A stretch of DNA of 64,000 nt, from assembly GCF_050947875.1 (NCBI RefSeq), contig NW_027460291.1, forward strand, positions 22,775,368 through 22,839,367, written 5' to 3'. Numbering within the stretch: position 1 is the stretch's first letter; every line of letters starts with the position of its first letter. The translations under genes were made by a program, and so were the position numbers. Below are positions 33,966 through 44,462 of the stretch, in pieces. The stretch is from Dermacentor variabilis. Taxonomy: Eukaryota; Arthropoda; Arachnida; Ixodida; Ixodidae. Below the pieces are notes generated by a model, which had not been told where the DNA came from, ran no database searches, and saw only the letters and a list, made by a program, of their open reading frames with translations.

Positions 33966-35387
33966 CTATCCAGGCGAATTACGGTCCGGCGGCCTCCACC
34001 TTCCAGTACTCCGCCTGGGCACCGGTGTTGACGGGCCGGGTGTGGCAACTCCGGGTGCTGCCTGATTCAGCCTCGCTCCATCCGGAGGGTCCGCAGTGGT
34101 CCTCAGTGGCGACGGGCTCGACATCGGCTCCATGTACGCCGCACCACTGGCAACTCTTGCCGCCTCCGAGGTGGGCGGTGCTCCGCTGGAAACGACTGGT
34201 GTTGCCGCTAGTCCTACTGTGGGCTGGAACTCTGAAGTGGCAGTCGAGGGTGCTAGCCAGGTCCCGAGGCGAGGCCTAATATGGTCGGAGTGCCTGTGCC
34301 ACGTAGCCCCGTCTGGCATGCAAGCGGGCAGTGATGAGGCACGGGCAGGAGACACCACCTGTCCGGCGGACCAGGGTGGGCCAGGACAAAAGTTCCTGGC
34401 GAAAACTAGAGCTCCCGACTCCGGCAAAGGCCCGGTACGGCACCCTCAGTCAGCTGCCAGCTTCTGCTTCAGCAGCTTCAGGAGCACTGTGGATCGGAGG
34501 TCCGGATGCAAGATGTCCAAGCGTGTCTTGCCCATCCAACCCAGCAGGAGCTCACAGGGGCAGGGTCAGTGACATTGTGGGGCGTGGTCCCGTACTGGAA
34601 CAGTATCCGGGCAATCTGCGTCTGGAAATGCCGTCTGGCTGTTCTTGAGCTTGTCGTTGATGGTTTGCACCACCCGCTCGGCTACACCGTTTGAAGCAGG
34701 GTGGTACGGCGGAACCATCATCCGGCGGATTCCGTTCTTCGTCAGCCAGGCCACGTACTCTGTGCTGGCGAAAGCAGGACCATTGTCGCACGCGATGACG
34801 TCCGGCAACCCCTGAGCGGCGAAGACCTGTCGTAGCGCTGCAATGGTCGCCCCTGCTGATGGAGTGGTGACAGGTAGAACCTCCACCCACTTTGAAAAGG
34901 CGTCCACCACCACCAGGAAGTAAGGGCCTTTGAAGTGCCCCCCAATATCCACATGCAGGCGTGACGAGGTTCTCTGTGGGAACGTCCACGTGGTGATTTC
35001 CACATGACGAGAGGCCCGCTGATGCTCCTGGCAGATTTGGCAGCTCTGCACCATGTCATTGATGTCCTGGTCCAAGCCAGGCCAACAAACATGGGACCGG
35101 GCCACCAGCTTAGTCTTTTCTACGCCAGGATGACCCGCGTGGAGCAACTGCAGGACCCTGGATTCGAGACTTTGCTGGATCACTACCCTGGAACTCCACA
35201 GCAGGCAGCCTTGCTGCAACCTCAGCGCGGTGGCCTTGTAGCTATAGGCCTGCTGAACCACTTCCTCCCCACGGAACACCGCCTTGACCACGTGAGACAG
35301 GACTGGGTCCCGGCTGGTCTCTTGCAATAGTGCAGATCTGGAGAGCACCTCGCGGGTACGCGTGCTCCTCCATAAACACTTTAGCAA
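33966..35387 (-). pseudogene. Mag-like integrase
   Basis: The frame 35387-34566 has the HHCC zinc domain (LLHAGHPGVEKTKLVARSH, CQICQEH) and a complete catalytic triad: LHVDIGGHF, IACDNGPAF and NGVAERV. A shift near 34570 separates it from the C-terminal domain in the frame 34427-33966 (LVFARNFCPGPPWSAGQVV, WHRHSDHIRPR), typical of Mag/K02A2.6-type integrases. Its 5' end overlaps the RNase H frame, with a shift near 35350. The core itself is intact. Confidence 0.85.
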
Positions 35388-35844
35388 GTTCTAGAACGGC
35401 ATCAGGCACCTCTGGCAGGGACAGGCGGCTCAGGGCATCAGCAGGTCCTAGGCTCTTTCCAGGACAGTAAACCAGCTCGCAACCATAAGCTGCCAGCCTC
35501 AAGGCCCAGCGTACCACTCGAGGTGATGCCTGCACGGGAACTGCCTTGGCAGGCCCCAGCAGCCCCAACAGCGCCTCTTGGTCTGTGACTGTCTCGTACT
35601 TCCGGCCCCACAGATCCTGCTGGAAGCGTTCGACACCGAACATGAGGGCCAGGCATTCCTTGTCCTGCTGGCTGTAGCGTTGGTCTTCAGCGTGAAGCCG
35701 ACGCGAAGGAAATGACACAGGGCGCTCCTGGCCATATTTGTCCCGGTGGGCCAGGACGACTCCCACGCCGTACGGCAGCGCATCTACGGTGAGGACGACA
35801 TACTTGGAAGGATCAAAGAATGCTTGCAGTGCAGCTTTGGTCAT
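35340..35844 (-). pseudogene. Mag-like RNase H
   Basis: It starts in the RT connection (KAALQAFFDPSKYVVLTVDALPYG, first acid D). It continues with HAEDQRYSQQDKECLALMFGVERF (E), TVTDQEALLGL (D) and the tether GKSLGPADALSRL. The pattern is standard for this lineage. The frame runs on out of phase past 35350, where the true continuation is the integrase frame. Confidence 0.8.
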
Positions 35845-36884
35845 TAGCTCCTTGCTGCGCTGAAAGGCCCGGTCCTGCTCCTTCTTCCAGACCCATCGCT
35901 GACCATCTTAAACCAGAAGATGGAGCGGCTGTAGATGCTCTGACAGGTTCGGCAGAAAACTCCTGTAGAAGTGGCTGAGGCCGAGGTAGCTTTGAAGCTC
36001 CTTCTTGTTCTGGGGCTTAGGCGCCTTGAGCACAGCTTAAACTTTGCAGATAGCCGGGGCTAGGCCAGCCTGGGTATTGACATGTCCCAAGTTCTTAACA
36101 GTGGGGACCAGGAAAGTGTACTTTTCCTGCTTTAGGTTGAGGCCGGCGTCCTGCAGTCGTGCCAGGACGTTCTGCAGGTTTTGCAGGTGGTCCCCATCGT
36201 CGCTGCCAGTAATCAGGATGTCATGCAAGTACACAGCCATGTGCCTCATACCCTGAAGAGGTTGTCCATCTCCCTCTGAAATATGGCTGGGGCTGAGGCC
36301 ACGCCAAACGTTAAGCGCGTGTACTGGAAGCGCCCGAAAGTTGTCGATATTGTGACATACTTCCGGGAGGCATCCTGGAGCACCAGCTGCTGGTAAGCAT
36401 CTCCGAGATTGAGCTTGCTAAAGTTCTGTCCACCGGACAACTCTGACCAGAGATCTTCAATCCGGGGCAACGGGTACTTCTCGACGGTAGTGATGGGGTT
36501 GATGGTAACTATGAAATCCCCGCAGATTCTGACACTGCCGTCTCGCTTGAGGACTGCTACGATAGGAGCGGCCCATTAAGAGATCTTTACAGGCACCAGG
36601 ATGCCCTCTCGCTGTAACCGTTGCAGCTCCTGCGTGACCCCTTCCTTTAATGCGAACGGCAGTGGGCGAGGCCTGAAAACACGAGGCCGGGCTCCCTCAG
36701 GTACATAGATGCCAGCCGTCGTACCTAAATGTGCCCACCCCTGGCAGGAACAGGGACTTGAACTCGGTCAGGAGGCAGGGGCCATCTTTCGGCACATGCA
36801 GGCTGGGTTTCTGGTTCTCTGGCAGACGAACGCCCAGAGCATGAATCCAGTTTCGGCTCAGCAGCGTCGATTACGACCCCTTTG
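35845..36884 (-). pseudogene. Mag-like reverse transcriptase
   Basis: Pieces in order: TAGIYVPEGARPRVFRPRPL and EGILVPVK, an in-frame stop, then VAVLKRDGSVRICGDF, MPRIEDLWSELSGGQNFSKLNLGDAYQQL (motif A), TTFGRFQYTRLTFGVASAPAIFQREMD, and the catalytic box as AVYLHDILITG at about 36231-36220. Histidine replaces the first aspartate of YLDD. A further shift and stops follow before RNase H. RT activity is therefore excluded for this copy. Confidence 0.8.
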
Positions 36885-38024
36885 TTAAATAAAGGGGAAG
36901 GGTTGCCTCCCTTCGCCAAAGCTAACGCTGACCTGTGTCTGACCCTGGATCTGGGAGAGCTGCCTGGAGTAGCTGCGCAGCATCACGCCCGAAGCCTCGA
37001 AGGATACGCTGGGGAAGGTACGCTTGAAGAGTCTCCCCGCCATGACCGACACTCTGGCCCTTGTGTCAAGCTCCATGGAAATGGGGTGCCCGCAGATTTC
37101 GACAGTTACCATGTACGGTGGCACAGACGACGGCACATGGCCTGTGTGCCACATGTCGAGAATCGGTGGGTCCTCAGCCACGACGTGGAGCCTGGTCGCG
37201 GAAGAAATCAAGCCTGCTGCCGCACGCCCCCGCCGCGTACCCTTGCGACGGCTACCCTGGCCGCGTGCTTGTGTGGTACCTGGGCTTAAACCAGGCTGCT
37301 GCTGCTGCTGCTGCTGCTGTCCACAGTTCGTCCTCCCCCTTCGACATGCCGGTGCCAGGTGCCCAGTTTTCCCGCACGTGAAGCATTGCGCTTGAGAGAA
37401 CTTGCAATGTGAGTGATAGTGGGCAACACCACTGCGCCCACAGGTACTGCCTTTTGTCGCCAACTTGTTGACCACCGCTTCCACCGACGGTGAGCCAATC
37501 GCACGGGAAATCTCGCCGGCGTCCTTGGCTGCAGTTTCCGTTGCCAGCGCTGCCTTAACAGCGACCTCCAACGAGGAGTAAGGAAGCTTCAGGAGTCGCG
37601 TCTGCATGGCGGGGTTGTTGATGCCGCAGACGAAACTGTCCCGGAGCAGTGAGTCCAGCTGTCCCCAAAAACGCAGGCACTCGCTAGCCCTCGTAGCGCA
37701 GCAACGAACTGCCCGAGGGTCTCTCCTTGCCGGCGGCTCCGGCTGTTGAAGCGGAAACGCTCCATCAGTGTGGACGGTGCTGGGTTGAAATGCGATCGCA
37801 GTATGGCGAGCAAGCTCACCCAGCGTCTTAACGTGCGGCGTGGCTGGCTTGAGAAGGTGGAGCAGTAGACTGAAGACGCCGTTCCCGCAGCTGACCAGGA
37901 AAGTGTCCCGCTCTTTGGCCTCGGGTGTGTCGTTTACCCGGAAGAACACGTGGACTTGTTCCTCGTAAATTGGCCAGGCGGACCCATCTCGCTCGAATGG
38001 CTTGAACCTTCCGTTCAGCGGCAT
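36885..38024 (-). CDS. gag: Mag-like gag-protease, open frame
   Basis: About 379 codons from the ATG at 38024 (MPLNGRFKPFERDG); the frame is open upstream into the LTR but only from a GTG. Capsid: WPIYEEQVHVFFRVNDTPE and RDTFLVSCGNGVFSLL. Zinc knuckle: CFTCGKTGHLAPAC (intact CCHC), followed by an 8-residue glutamine run from a CAG/CTG repeat near 37297-37320. The protease active site reads MELDTRARVSV, with arginine for the glycine of DTG. Gag and protease share one frame, as in Mag-type elements. The frame ends at 36885, where pol is broken. Confidence 0.8.
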   Translation of the reverse strand: MPLNGRFKPFERDGSAWPIYEEQVHVFFRVNDTPEAKERDTFLVSCGNGVFSLLLHLLKPATPHVKTLGELARHTAIAFQPSTVHTDGAFPLQQPEPPARRDPRAVRCCATRASECLRFWGQLDSLLRDSFVCGINNPAMQTRLLKLPYSSLEVAVKAALATETAAKDAGEISRAIGSPSVEAVVNKLATKGSTCGRSGVAHYHSHCKFSQAQCFTCGKTGHLAPACRRGRTNCGQQQQQQQQPGLSPGTTQARGQGSRRKGTRRGRAAAGLISSATRLHVVAEDPPILDMWHTGHVPSSVPPYMVTVEICGHPISMELDTRARVSVMAGRLFKRTFPSVSFEASGVMLRSYSRQLSQIQGQTQVSVSFGEGRQPFPFI

Positions 38025-38096
38025 GGCGGCAGCAACGGATGGCGGTGTTTCGCCGCTCGCGGCGGCATGGGACGATCCGTGGGTACTCGTCGCCAG

Positions 38097-38318
38097 TGTC
38101 GTGATCCGCCCGGGATCGTTAACAAGGGAAGGCTTGAGACACCCTCCGTTAGACACTCCGCACCGTGGTGGTGACGAGCGATGACTGACCGTCGATCAGC
38201 TGAGCTCGTCGGTGTTTATTAAGTGTGGTGACCAACGTTGCCTACCAAGCCTGGCATGCCACCGAGCCTTGCGTACCAACGAGGATTATGCCCGAGGGGA
38301 TGTCACATGATTTTTACA
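38097..38318 (-). repeat. Mag-like 5' LTR
   Basis: 222 bp with plus-strand ends TGTCGTGATCC and ATTTTTACA, directly repeated at 33655-33876. The inferred primer site TGGCGACGAG abuts it on the minus strand at 38095-38086. Confidence 0.85.
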
Positions 38319-38323
38319 GTCAG

Positions 38324-38470
38324 CCATCATCATTGTCTTTGTTGGCTGAATAACTTAAAAGACCCATCTGGCCGTCTGGCGCGCTGGAGTCTTAGGCTTC
38401 AGGAGTACGACCTGACTATCATTTACAAATCAGGAAAGAAACACATCGACGCTGACTGCCTCTCGCGGTC
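38324..38470 (+). pseudogene. Gypsy-4 RNase H, 3' part after the nested element
   Basis: It reads [35 protein letters not shown] and KHIDADCLSRS, the direct continuation of GRSLKVVS at 33654. Joining across the GTCAG duplication restores the family's usual order, which demonstrates the insertion. The RNase H catalytic aspartate of the SDHH motif sits exactly at the breakpoint. Confidence 0.85.
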
Positions 38471-38719
38471 ACCCGTCGAGTCCGCAGGTAAGGATTACGT
38501 GGACGTTGCATTTTTGGGCCTAGTCAACGCCGTCACTATTACAGAGGAGCAGCGCCTCGACCCAGAACAGCTCCCACTCATTAATTTCTCCGAAGGCCGA
38601 AGTAGAGACGTTCCGCAACTCTTTGCCAGGGAACTGCCATCTGCCGGAACGATGTTCTATATAAGAACTTTTCTGTCAGTGGCGGTACATACCTGCTTGT
38701 CCTACGGGCATCATTTCGA

Positions 38720-39785
38720 AAATAACTACTGAAAGCATGCCATGATGAAAGCACCGTAGCTCATCTTGGTTACACGAGAGCATTGTTCTGATTCTGATGG
38801 AACAACTACTGGCCGAAGCTACGCACTGCTGTAAAATGTCACGTACAAACATGTGCGCACTGCCAAAGACGCAAAGCGCCTCCCGGCAAGCCCGCAGGCC
38901 TCTTACATCCGGTCGAGGCACCAGGCCAGCCATTCACCATAGTTTAAAAGGATTTCCTTGGCCCATTTCCAACTTCTACAGCCGGAAACAGATGGATCAT
39001 TGTTGCCACCGATTACCTGACGCGCTACGCTGAGGCGAAGGCTACACAGTGGGGAACAGCAGCCGAAGCAACTAATGTTTTTGTTGGAAACATCGTCCTT
39101 CAGCACGGCGCCCCAAAAGTACTCATCACAGACAGGGGAACTGCCTTCACTGCCCAACTTCTTGTCTCGCTTCTCAGACTCAGTGGTTCAAGCCATGGGA
39201 AAACAACCGCTTATCATCCCCAGACGAACGGACTAACTGAGCGCTTTCATAACACCCTCGCAGACATGTTATGCATGTATGTCGACATAGAACATAAGAA
39301 CTGGGTTAAGATTTTGCTCTACCTAACATATGCGTACAATACCGCTAGACAGGAGACTACTGGAATGACACCGTTCAGCTTGATCCACGGTAGCGAAGCC
39401 ACCACAACGCGGCATGTCATATTGCCATGAGTTTGACGAACTCCCTACCGACGTTGACGAATTTACTCAGCGCGCCGAAGAAGCCAGACAGCTTGCCCGC
39501 GTACGATTCTACATTAAGGAAGATCAAGATGCAAAACGGTACGATCGTCAACAGAGGTCAGTTTTCTACACCTCCGACGAAAAAGTATGTCTCTGTATAC
39601 CCATATGCCGTCGTGGGCTCCCCGAAAAACTCCAACGACGCTACTTTGCGCCGTACAGAGTGATCCGCTGCCTGAGCCACGTGAATTACCCCATCATTGC
39701 CGACATTGACAATAGCTCCAGTCGCCGCAAGCACTTACCCGAAGTGGTGAATGTGGTACGGATGAAGCCGTACCTGTCGACCTAA
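38720..39785 (+). pseudogene. Gypsy-4 integrase
   Basis: The zinc domain is broken (ACHDESTVAHLGYT..., then QTCAHCQRRKAPP). The core reads in one frame from about 38835 to 39430 with one TAA near 38943, and keeps all three acids: VATDYLTRY, LITDRGTAF and NGLTERF. No early ATG is present, so it is easily missed. A shift leads to the C-terminal frame 39414-39785 with LQRRYFAPYRVIR and VNVVRMKPYLST, ending at a native-looking stop. 'GCAGGGAGGCAGA' at 39896-39908 is a candidate polypurine tract. Confidence 0.85.
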
Positions 39786-39908
39786 CTTTTGCTTTTATTC
39801 TCATTTTTCAGTGTGCGTCTGACTCTGTCCTGTTGTACTCTGTCCCACTGCCCCGTTGTCCCCATTAATTTGCGCATCGGGACAATGCTTTCTTCGCAGG
39901 GAGGCAGA

Positions 39909-40075
39909 TGCCGCGCCAGTACTCCGGTGAAGAAGAGGTCAATGCGTGTTGGCATGAGCGTTTGTGTCAAGGCGCTGTGAAGAAGCAGTCGCAGTTGCGC
40001 TCGGTATAAAAAAGGCCACTCGCCGCTGTGCCTCCTGAATAGCGCTCTACGATCCCTGTTTCTGACGTTGCGACA
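39909..40075 (+). repeat. Gypsy-4 3' LTR
   Basis: TGCCGCGCCAG...GTTGCGACA, matching 30088-30249, with ATAT directly after it. 'CGGTATAAAAAAGG' near 40003 is a plausible TATA box. Confidence 0.85.
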
Positions 40076-40079
40076 ATAT

Positions 40080-40190
40080 CTTCTGGGTCGACCATCGAAT
40101 TCGCAGTTCTTAACGCCTGCTTCACCTCCGCCGCGGGTCGGCCCAGCATTGCACTATCTCTGCGATCCGCCCATTAAGGGGGAGTTTTTA
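40080..40190 (+). repeat. 78-bp tandem repeat array, right part
   Basis: One full 78-bp unit begins at 40081 and a partial unit follows at about 40159, continuing the array split by Gypsy-4. Confidence 0.85.
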
Positions 40191-40460
40191 GTGGAACCGC
40201 CACGAAAGAATCGCTGGTTGGTAGCGGTAAACAGATTGGCTGTAAAACGGCGATACAAGCGAATCCCCCGCTATGATACAGCTGCCTTTATTCGCGAGGA
40301 GTGTCAAAACGTATTATAAATAAATATCGCAATACAAAGTAAAACCGGAAAACGCACTGTTTAGTATGGATTGCTGTTTGACGTCACGGGCTCTATAGGC
40401 AAACCACAGAGAAAGAAATTCAACAAGAGAAGACGCTCGGCGAACACTGGCAAAATGAAA

Positions 40461-40738
40461 TACGTCACGCTACTATAATTACACAATTTTAGTACTGCGC
40501 CAGAACGATACGTACTCAGCACGCAAGTCTTTTGCGGAACGTAGGAGCGCATGTCGCGTTACGGATTTTAGTACTGCGAAATGCCTAGCAACAGAAAATA
40601 CGTCACGGTACTATAATTACACAGTTTTAGTACTGTGCCATGACGATACGTACGCAGCACGCAAGTCTTTTGCGGAATGTAGGAGCGCACGTCGCGTTAC
40701 GGATTTTAGTACTGGGAAATGCCTACGTACGTAAGCGG
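40461..40738. repeat. 139-bp tandem duplication
   Basis: Two units start TACGTCACG at 40461 and 40600. They share 'acgcaagtcttttgcgga', 'gcgttacggattttagtac' and other blocks with few differences. Function unknown. Confidence 0.8.
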
Positions 40739-40879
40739 GCGAGCGTTGGACGCAGGGCGCGTCGGGGCGCATTGGCCGCGCCCGCCAGTATGCATCGAAC
40801 CGCCGGTCGAACTAGACGCTGTTGATCTCGCTCACGTGATGTAACGTGTGGGCGCGTTCCCGCTTCGGCGAACTATATT

Positions 40880-41390
40880 TAGGCTTTTGAGAGACTCTAC
40901 TCTTTATACGGATGAAATACACGAATCATATCGAGACTGGTAACGAGGAGACTCTTCAACACCTTCTCTGTGACTGTCCTCGCTATAATTTACAGACACG
41001 ATCCTCGCAATCGCGATAGCGCTCTTTGACCGAAGACCTCCAACAGAGGAACTTATTTTAAAATGCCGTCTTCACAAGCCATCGCAGCAGAGGGCGACGA
41101 GGACACTGTTGCAGTTATTAAGGGCAACCAAATTGGAGAAGCGGCTGCAGCCTGAACAGATGTTTAAAGTGCTGCAAGTCTTACTGTTCTGTGGGGTGAC
41201 AGTATGTGGGGGCAGTGACCGGCTGTGATTGTGCGTCTATCCTCCTTTCTTTCTTTATCTCTCCTTTGTTATAACTTTACCTCCCCCTCCCCTCTTTCCC
41301 AGCGTATGGTAGCAAACCGGACCTTCCCCTCTGGTTAACCACCCTGCCTTTCCCCTTTCCTCTGTCTCTCTCTCAGCATATCGAGAAAAA
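40880..41390 (+). pseudogene. LINE 3' end: C-terminal zinc motif and 3' UTR
   Basis: One frame reads EETLQHLLCDCPRYNLQTR, the H-x-L-x-C-x-C-P motif of LINE C-termini. After it come stops, a pyrimidine-rich 3' UTR ('ctttcccctttcc') and a CTCTCTCTC end near 41375. 'Gtagcaaaccgg' is a sequence I recall from tick LINE 3' UTRs. No RT remains. Confidence 0.5.
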
Positions 41391-41805
41391 CAAAAACCGA
41401 GCATTTGCTTTCTGAGGCTGGCACAGTCATTGGCAACGAACGGCGCCAAAAGCAGGTCGAACCTTTCGCGGAAACAGCGCTCACTGAACACTTTCTCAAA
41501 AAGACAGCAGCCAGGGGGCGCGAAGTAGTACCAACGTGCTCTCTTCGCACTCTGTATTTTCATAACGTTTCAGTGTAGTTTCGCTTGAAAACGCCCGGAA
41601 AGCTTTACAACCAGCTTCACGAAGTTCCTAGGAACACCTGGACGCCACCCAAGTGGGCCTACGACTGCTTGTAAGGACAGGATTCCAGACAGCTCGCCAC
41701 ATTGTGAACGCTAATGCGACGCCGACGTGGTGAGCCGACGACAACTTCACCGACGCCGCGGATTCCCGCGTTGGAAGTGTGGAGTGTCGAATGTCAGAGG
41801 TGTGA

Positions 41806-43417
41806 ATGTCGAGAGCCATGGCTCTCGCCGCGGCAACCGAGCAAGAATCCCACCATCTACAACAGGATGGAATAGTGGACGACCAAATGGACCAAGCTCA
41901 AGACTACTATGACTCGGTGAGTAAAGACGCTAACTCTCACTCCCGTGAAGAAGAGAACGATAACTGGCAGGCAGTGAAATCCGCCAAACAACGTAACCAA
42001 GAGGCATTGGAGCGGAGACGCGGTGACGCAGGGCCCCAAAACCAATTTCAGACGAGCACGTCAACCTATCAGAAATTGCCTAAACTCGCGCCATTGCCGA
42101 GGGGCGATTACAAAATCGTCATTCGACCGAACAAGGGCCTCCCTCTGAGGAACATTCTCACTCCCATGCTTGCACAGGCAATCATAGAGGCATGTCAAGC
42201 AAGCTTCAAGGACGACCTATTCATCCTTAGAATTAATCTTGCAACGAACATAGCGATCCTATCGGCCAAACACGAGGAAATTGCGGACGAAGCGCACCTC
42301 ATACGCAAGCTCATACTGAACGGCAGGACCCAAGCCGTCCGTGCCTACGCTGCAAACGGAGACGACACTCTAAGAGGGGTCATTCACGGTGTACCGATGA
42401 ACACCTCGACAGACACTCTCATGCCCCATCTCCGAGTAAGAACGCAAGGGGTAGAGATCATCACAGACCGAATGATCGGCACGACCAAAAGTGCAGCCGT
42501 CACCTTTTTCGCTCCCACGCTACCTCGGACAGTCTATTATTATGGAGGGGAGCTCCGTTGCTACCTATTCAGACCCACAATACAAGTTTGCAAGTTCTGC
42601 CGAGAGAAAGGACATCGCACGGACGTGTGCCCAAATCCGGACCGTCCTATTTGCTGGCTGTCTGAACTGACAGATCCAACAGATGGTCACCCATGTGCTC
42701 TTAGTTGCGCCGCGTGCGGGGAGGCCCACCCCACAGGGGACCCAACTTGCAAAAAGAGACTCCAGCCGCTGAAACCTCGACAGCCACAACAAGAGTCCAA
42801 CCACGCCCGTAAGACCTCCGGGACAACAACAACCACCCACAGAGGACGAAGAACATGCGCTGGTTCTGCTCTGAAGAGGCAGAAGAAGCCTACAAGTCAG
42901 CCGACGGCAAGCGCCGCTCCCGGTCGCGCTCGCGGTCCTCGGGCCGACTACCCCGAACGCCACCAAGGAACAAGGCACAAACACCAACTCAGCATAGGAG
43001 CCACCACAACAATTCGCCAGCAGCAGGTGCAAAAGCATTGGCGGGAGCCATGGACACATCCAACAGACACCATCAGCCAAGGTAAGCTGGGTGGAGGTCG
43101 TGGCTCCCACACCTGCATATACTACACCCATCACACAAAACGTAGAATATCAAAGGTTCGTCACAGAAAACAAACAACTTCAGCAACGCCTAGACAGATA
43201 CGAGAGCAAAATAGCCTACCTCGAAAAACAGCTGCCCCACCTTATGGGAACCACAAGACCCATAGTACAGGCTACACAACAGCAAATAAGCAGCCCAAAC
43301 GAAAAACCACCAGACAACGGGCACACAGAACCACAACCTGCACCACCTGTAGATACTGTAGTTCGCGCAGGGACACAACAACCAGAAGTAAACCTCACGG
43401 TACAACAACAACTATAA
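41806..43417 (+). pseudogene. I-like LINE ORF1, gag-like
   Basis: An open frame starts at 41806 and remains open to 43506, but its meaningful part ends near 42840. The N-terminal domain (YKIVIRPNKGLPLRN, RGVIHGVPMNTSTDTLMPHL) leads to knuckles CKFCREKGHRTDVCP and CAACGEAHPTGDPTC. The natural continuation is in another frame (WFCSEEAEEAY, RSRSRSRSSGR; 42855-43085) and then a third (VEYQRFVTENKQLQQRLDRY; 43091-43417), a short coiled coil. ORF1 therefore carries two frameshifts, and the last 220 residues of the long frame are spurious. Confidence 0.75.
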
Positions 43418-43639
43418 CAAATTTAACAGCAAATACAGCAGCAAACACACGTACAAATGCAGCAGTTCTTGGTAGAATTTCAGGAACTAAAGCGATACGT
43501 TCGTGAAACCCTTAACAAAAAATCGAAGCGAAAACTTAAGCAAAGCAAACAGCGATCCCAGGAGTCCGATGACAAAAGCATGCTAACCTCGGACGCTGAA
43601 AGCACAACCACCATCTATTATCATGGCAAATAGGCGGCT

Positions 43640-44340
43640 TCGAACAAAGTAGAATCTCACAATATGGTCCTGGAACTGTCGTTCCTGGCACAACAATCAC
43701 GCTTCATTCGCACTATACATACAGGCGGCGCTGATTCCTCCAGACATATTCTGCCTGCAAGAGGTGGGAACTAGGCCCAAGGCCATTACGAGCTACAGAC
43801 TACACACAGAGCCAAACCACCCGAAGGTAGTGACACTCGTCTGGAAGGAATTGCCAGCAGCATTTACAACGGTACCACAAGAAGACACTCCAAACCACAT
43901 CGTCAGAATCTAACCAGCCAAAAAGGGACTATGGGTAATATGCAACCTATATAGTCCACCGCAGGGCCGGAAAGCAAAGGTTGGCCATATCTTGCAACAT
44001 CTGAACACCATGCTTCAACCAGGGAATCATCACAGGGGGTTTCAATGCATGGAACACGACGTGGGGATATGCCGAAGACAGACCCAAAGGTACGAGGCTC
44101 CGAGAGGCGATACAGTGATATGACTACATACTCCGACCCGTATGGGAAACAGCGTAAACAGGGATACCACACCCGACCTTACAATAACCAACAATGCCAT
44201 AGCCATGCACTGGAATGCGTTAGACGGCACCATAGGAAGCGATTACAATATAGTGGAAATAACCTACGAAACAGCTCAACTACGACGCCCGCTCGGAAAT
44301 GCCAAACTCACTAACTGGACTAAGTATCGAGAGTAACAGA
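43640..44340 (+). pseudogene. I-like LINE ORF2 endonuclease
   Basis: AP-type endonuclease pieces: TIWSWNCRSWHNNH, PPDIFCLQEVGT (metal-binding glutamate) and GLWVICNLYSPP, followed by TTWGYAEDRPKG-type frames near 44060. The GDFNAHN core is degraded: a frame change around 44030 replaces it. Stops at 43910 and elsewhere interrupt it. It sits between ORF1 and RT, as expected. Confidence 0.6.
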
Positions 44341-44462
44341 AAGTAAGAAATAGGCCCAAACCAGAAACAATAACTGAATGGACTCACTACATCAAGGGCA
44401 TCTGTGATGAAAACACTAAAATATATCAGACTACGGCAGACACCCCCGCCATTGACAACCAC

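Larger units (their letters stand above)
33655..38318 (-). mobile_element. Mag-like Gypsy element nested in Gypsy-4
   Basis: Two 222-bp LTRs (33655-33876 and 38097-38318) are flanked by GTCAG duplications (33650-33654, 38319-38323) that interrupt the Gypsy-4 RNase H. Internal genes run right to left: gag-protease, RT, RNase H, integrase. Next to the right-hand (5') LTR the minus strand reads TGGCGACGAG, which matches 10 nt of the 3' end of tRNA-Ser(GCU) plus CCA, a plausible primer site. The LTRs differ strongly by eye (about one base in four), although the gag frame is long and open. Confidence 0.9.
30088..40075 (+). mobile_element. Gypsy-4 LTR retrotransposon, host of a nested insertion
   Basis: LTRs of 162 and 167 bp (TGCC...GCGACA) lie at 30088-30249 and 39909-40075. 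An exact ATAT duplication flanks the element (30084-30087, 40076-40079), and the 78-bp array continues on both sides. The coding order is gag, protease, RT, RNase H, integrase, interrupted within RNase H by a minus-strand element at 33655-38318. Multiple stops and shifts disable it, although the RT YLDD and the integrase acids are intact. Confidence 0.9.

Noticed and set aside
33743..34648. Plus-strand frames inside the Mag-like element
   Set aside because: They are antisense to the integrase C-terminal region, and none matches a known domain.
42565..43134. A cysteine-rich minus-strand frame
   Set aside because: It is antisense to the zinc-knuckle part of LINE ORF1.
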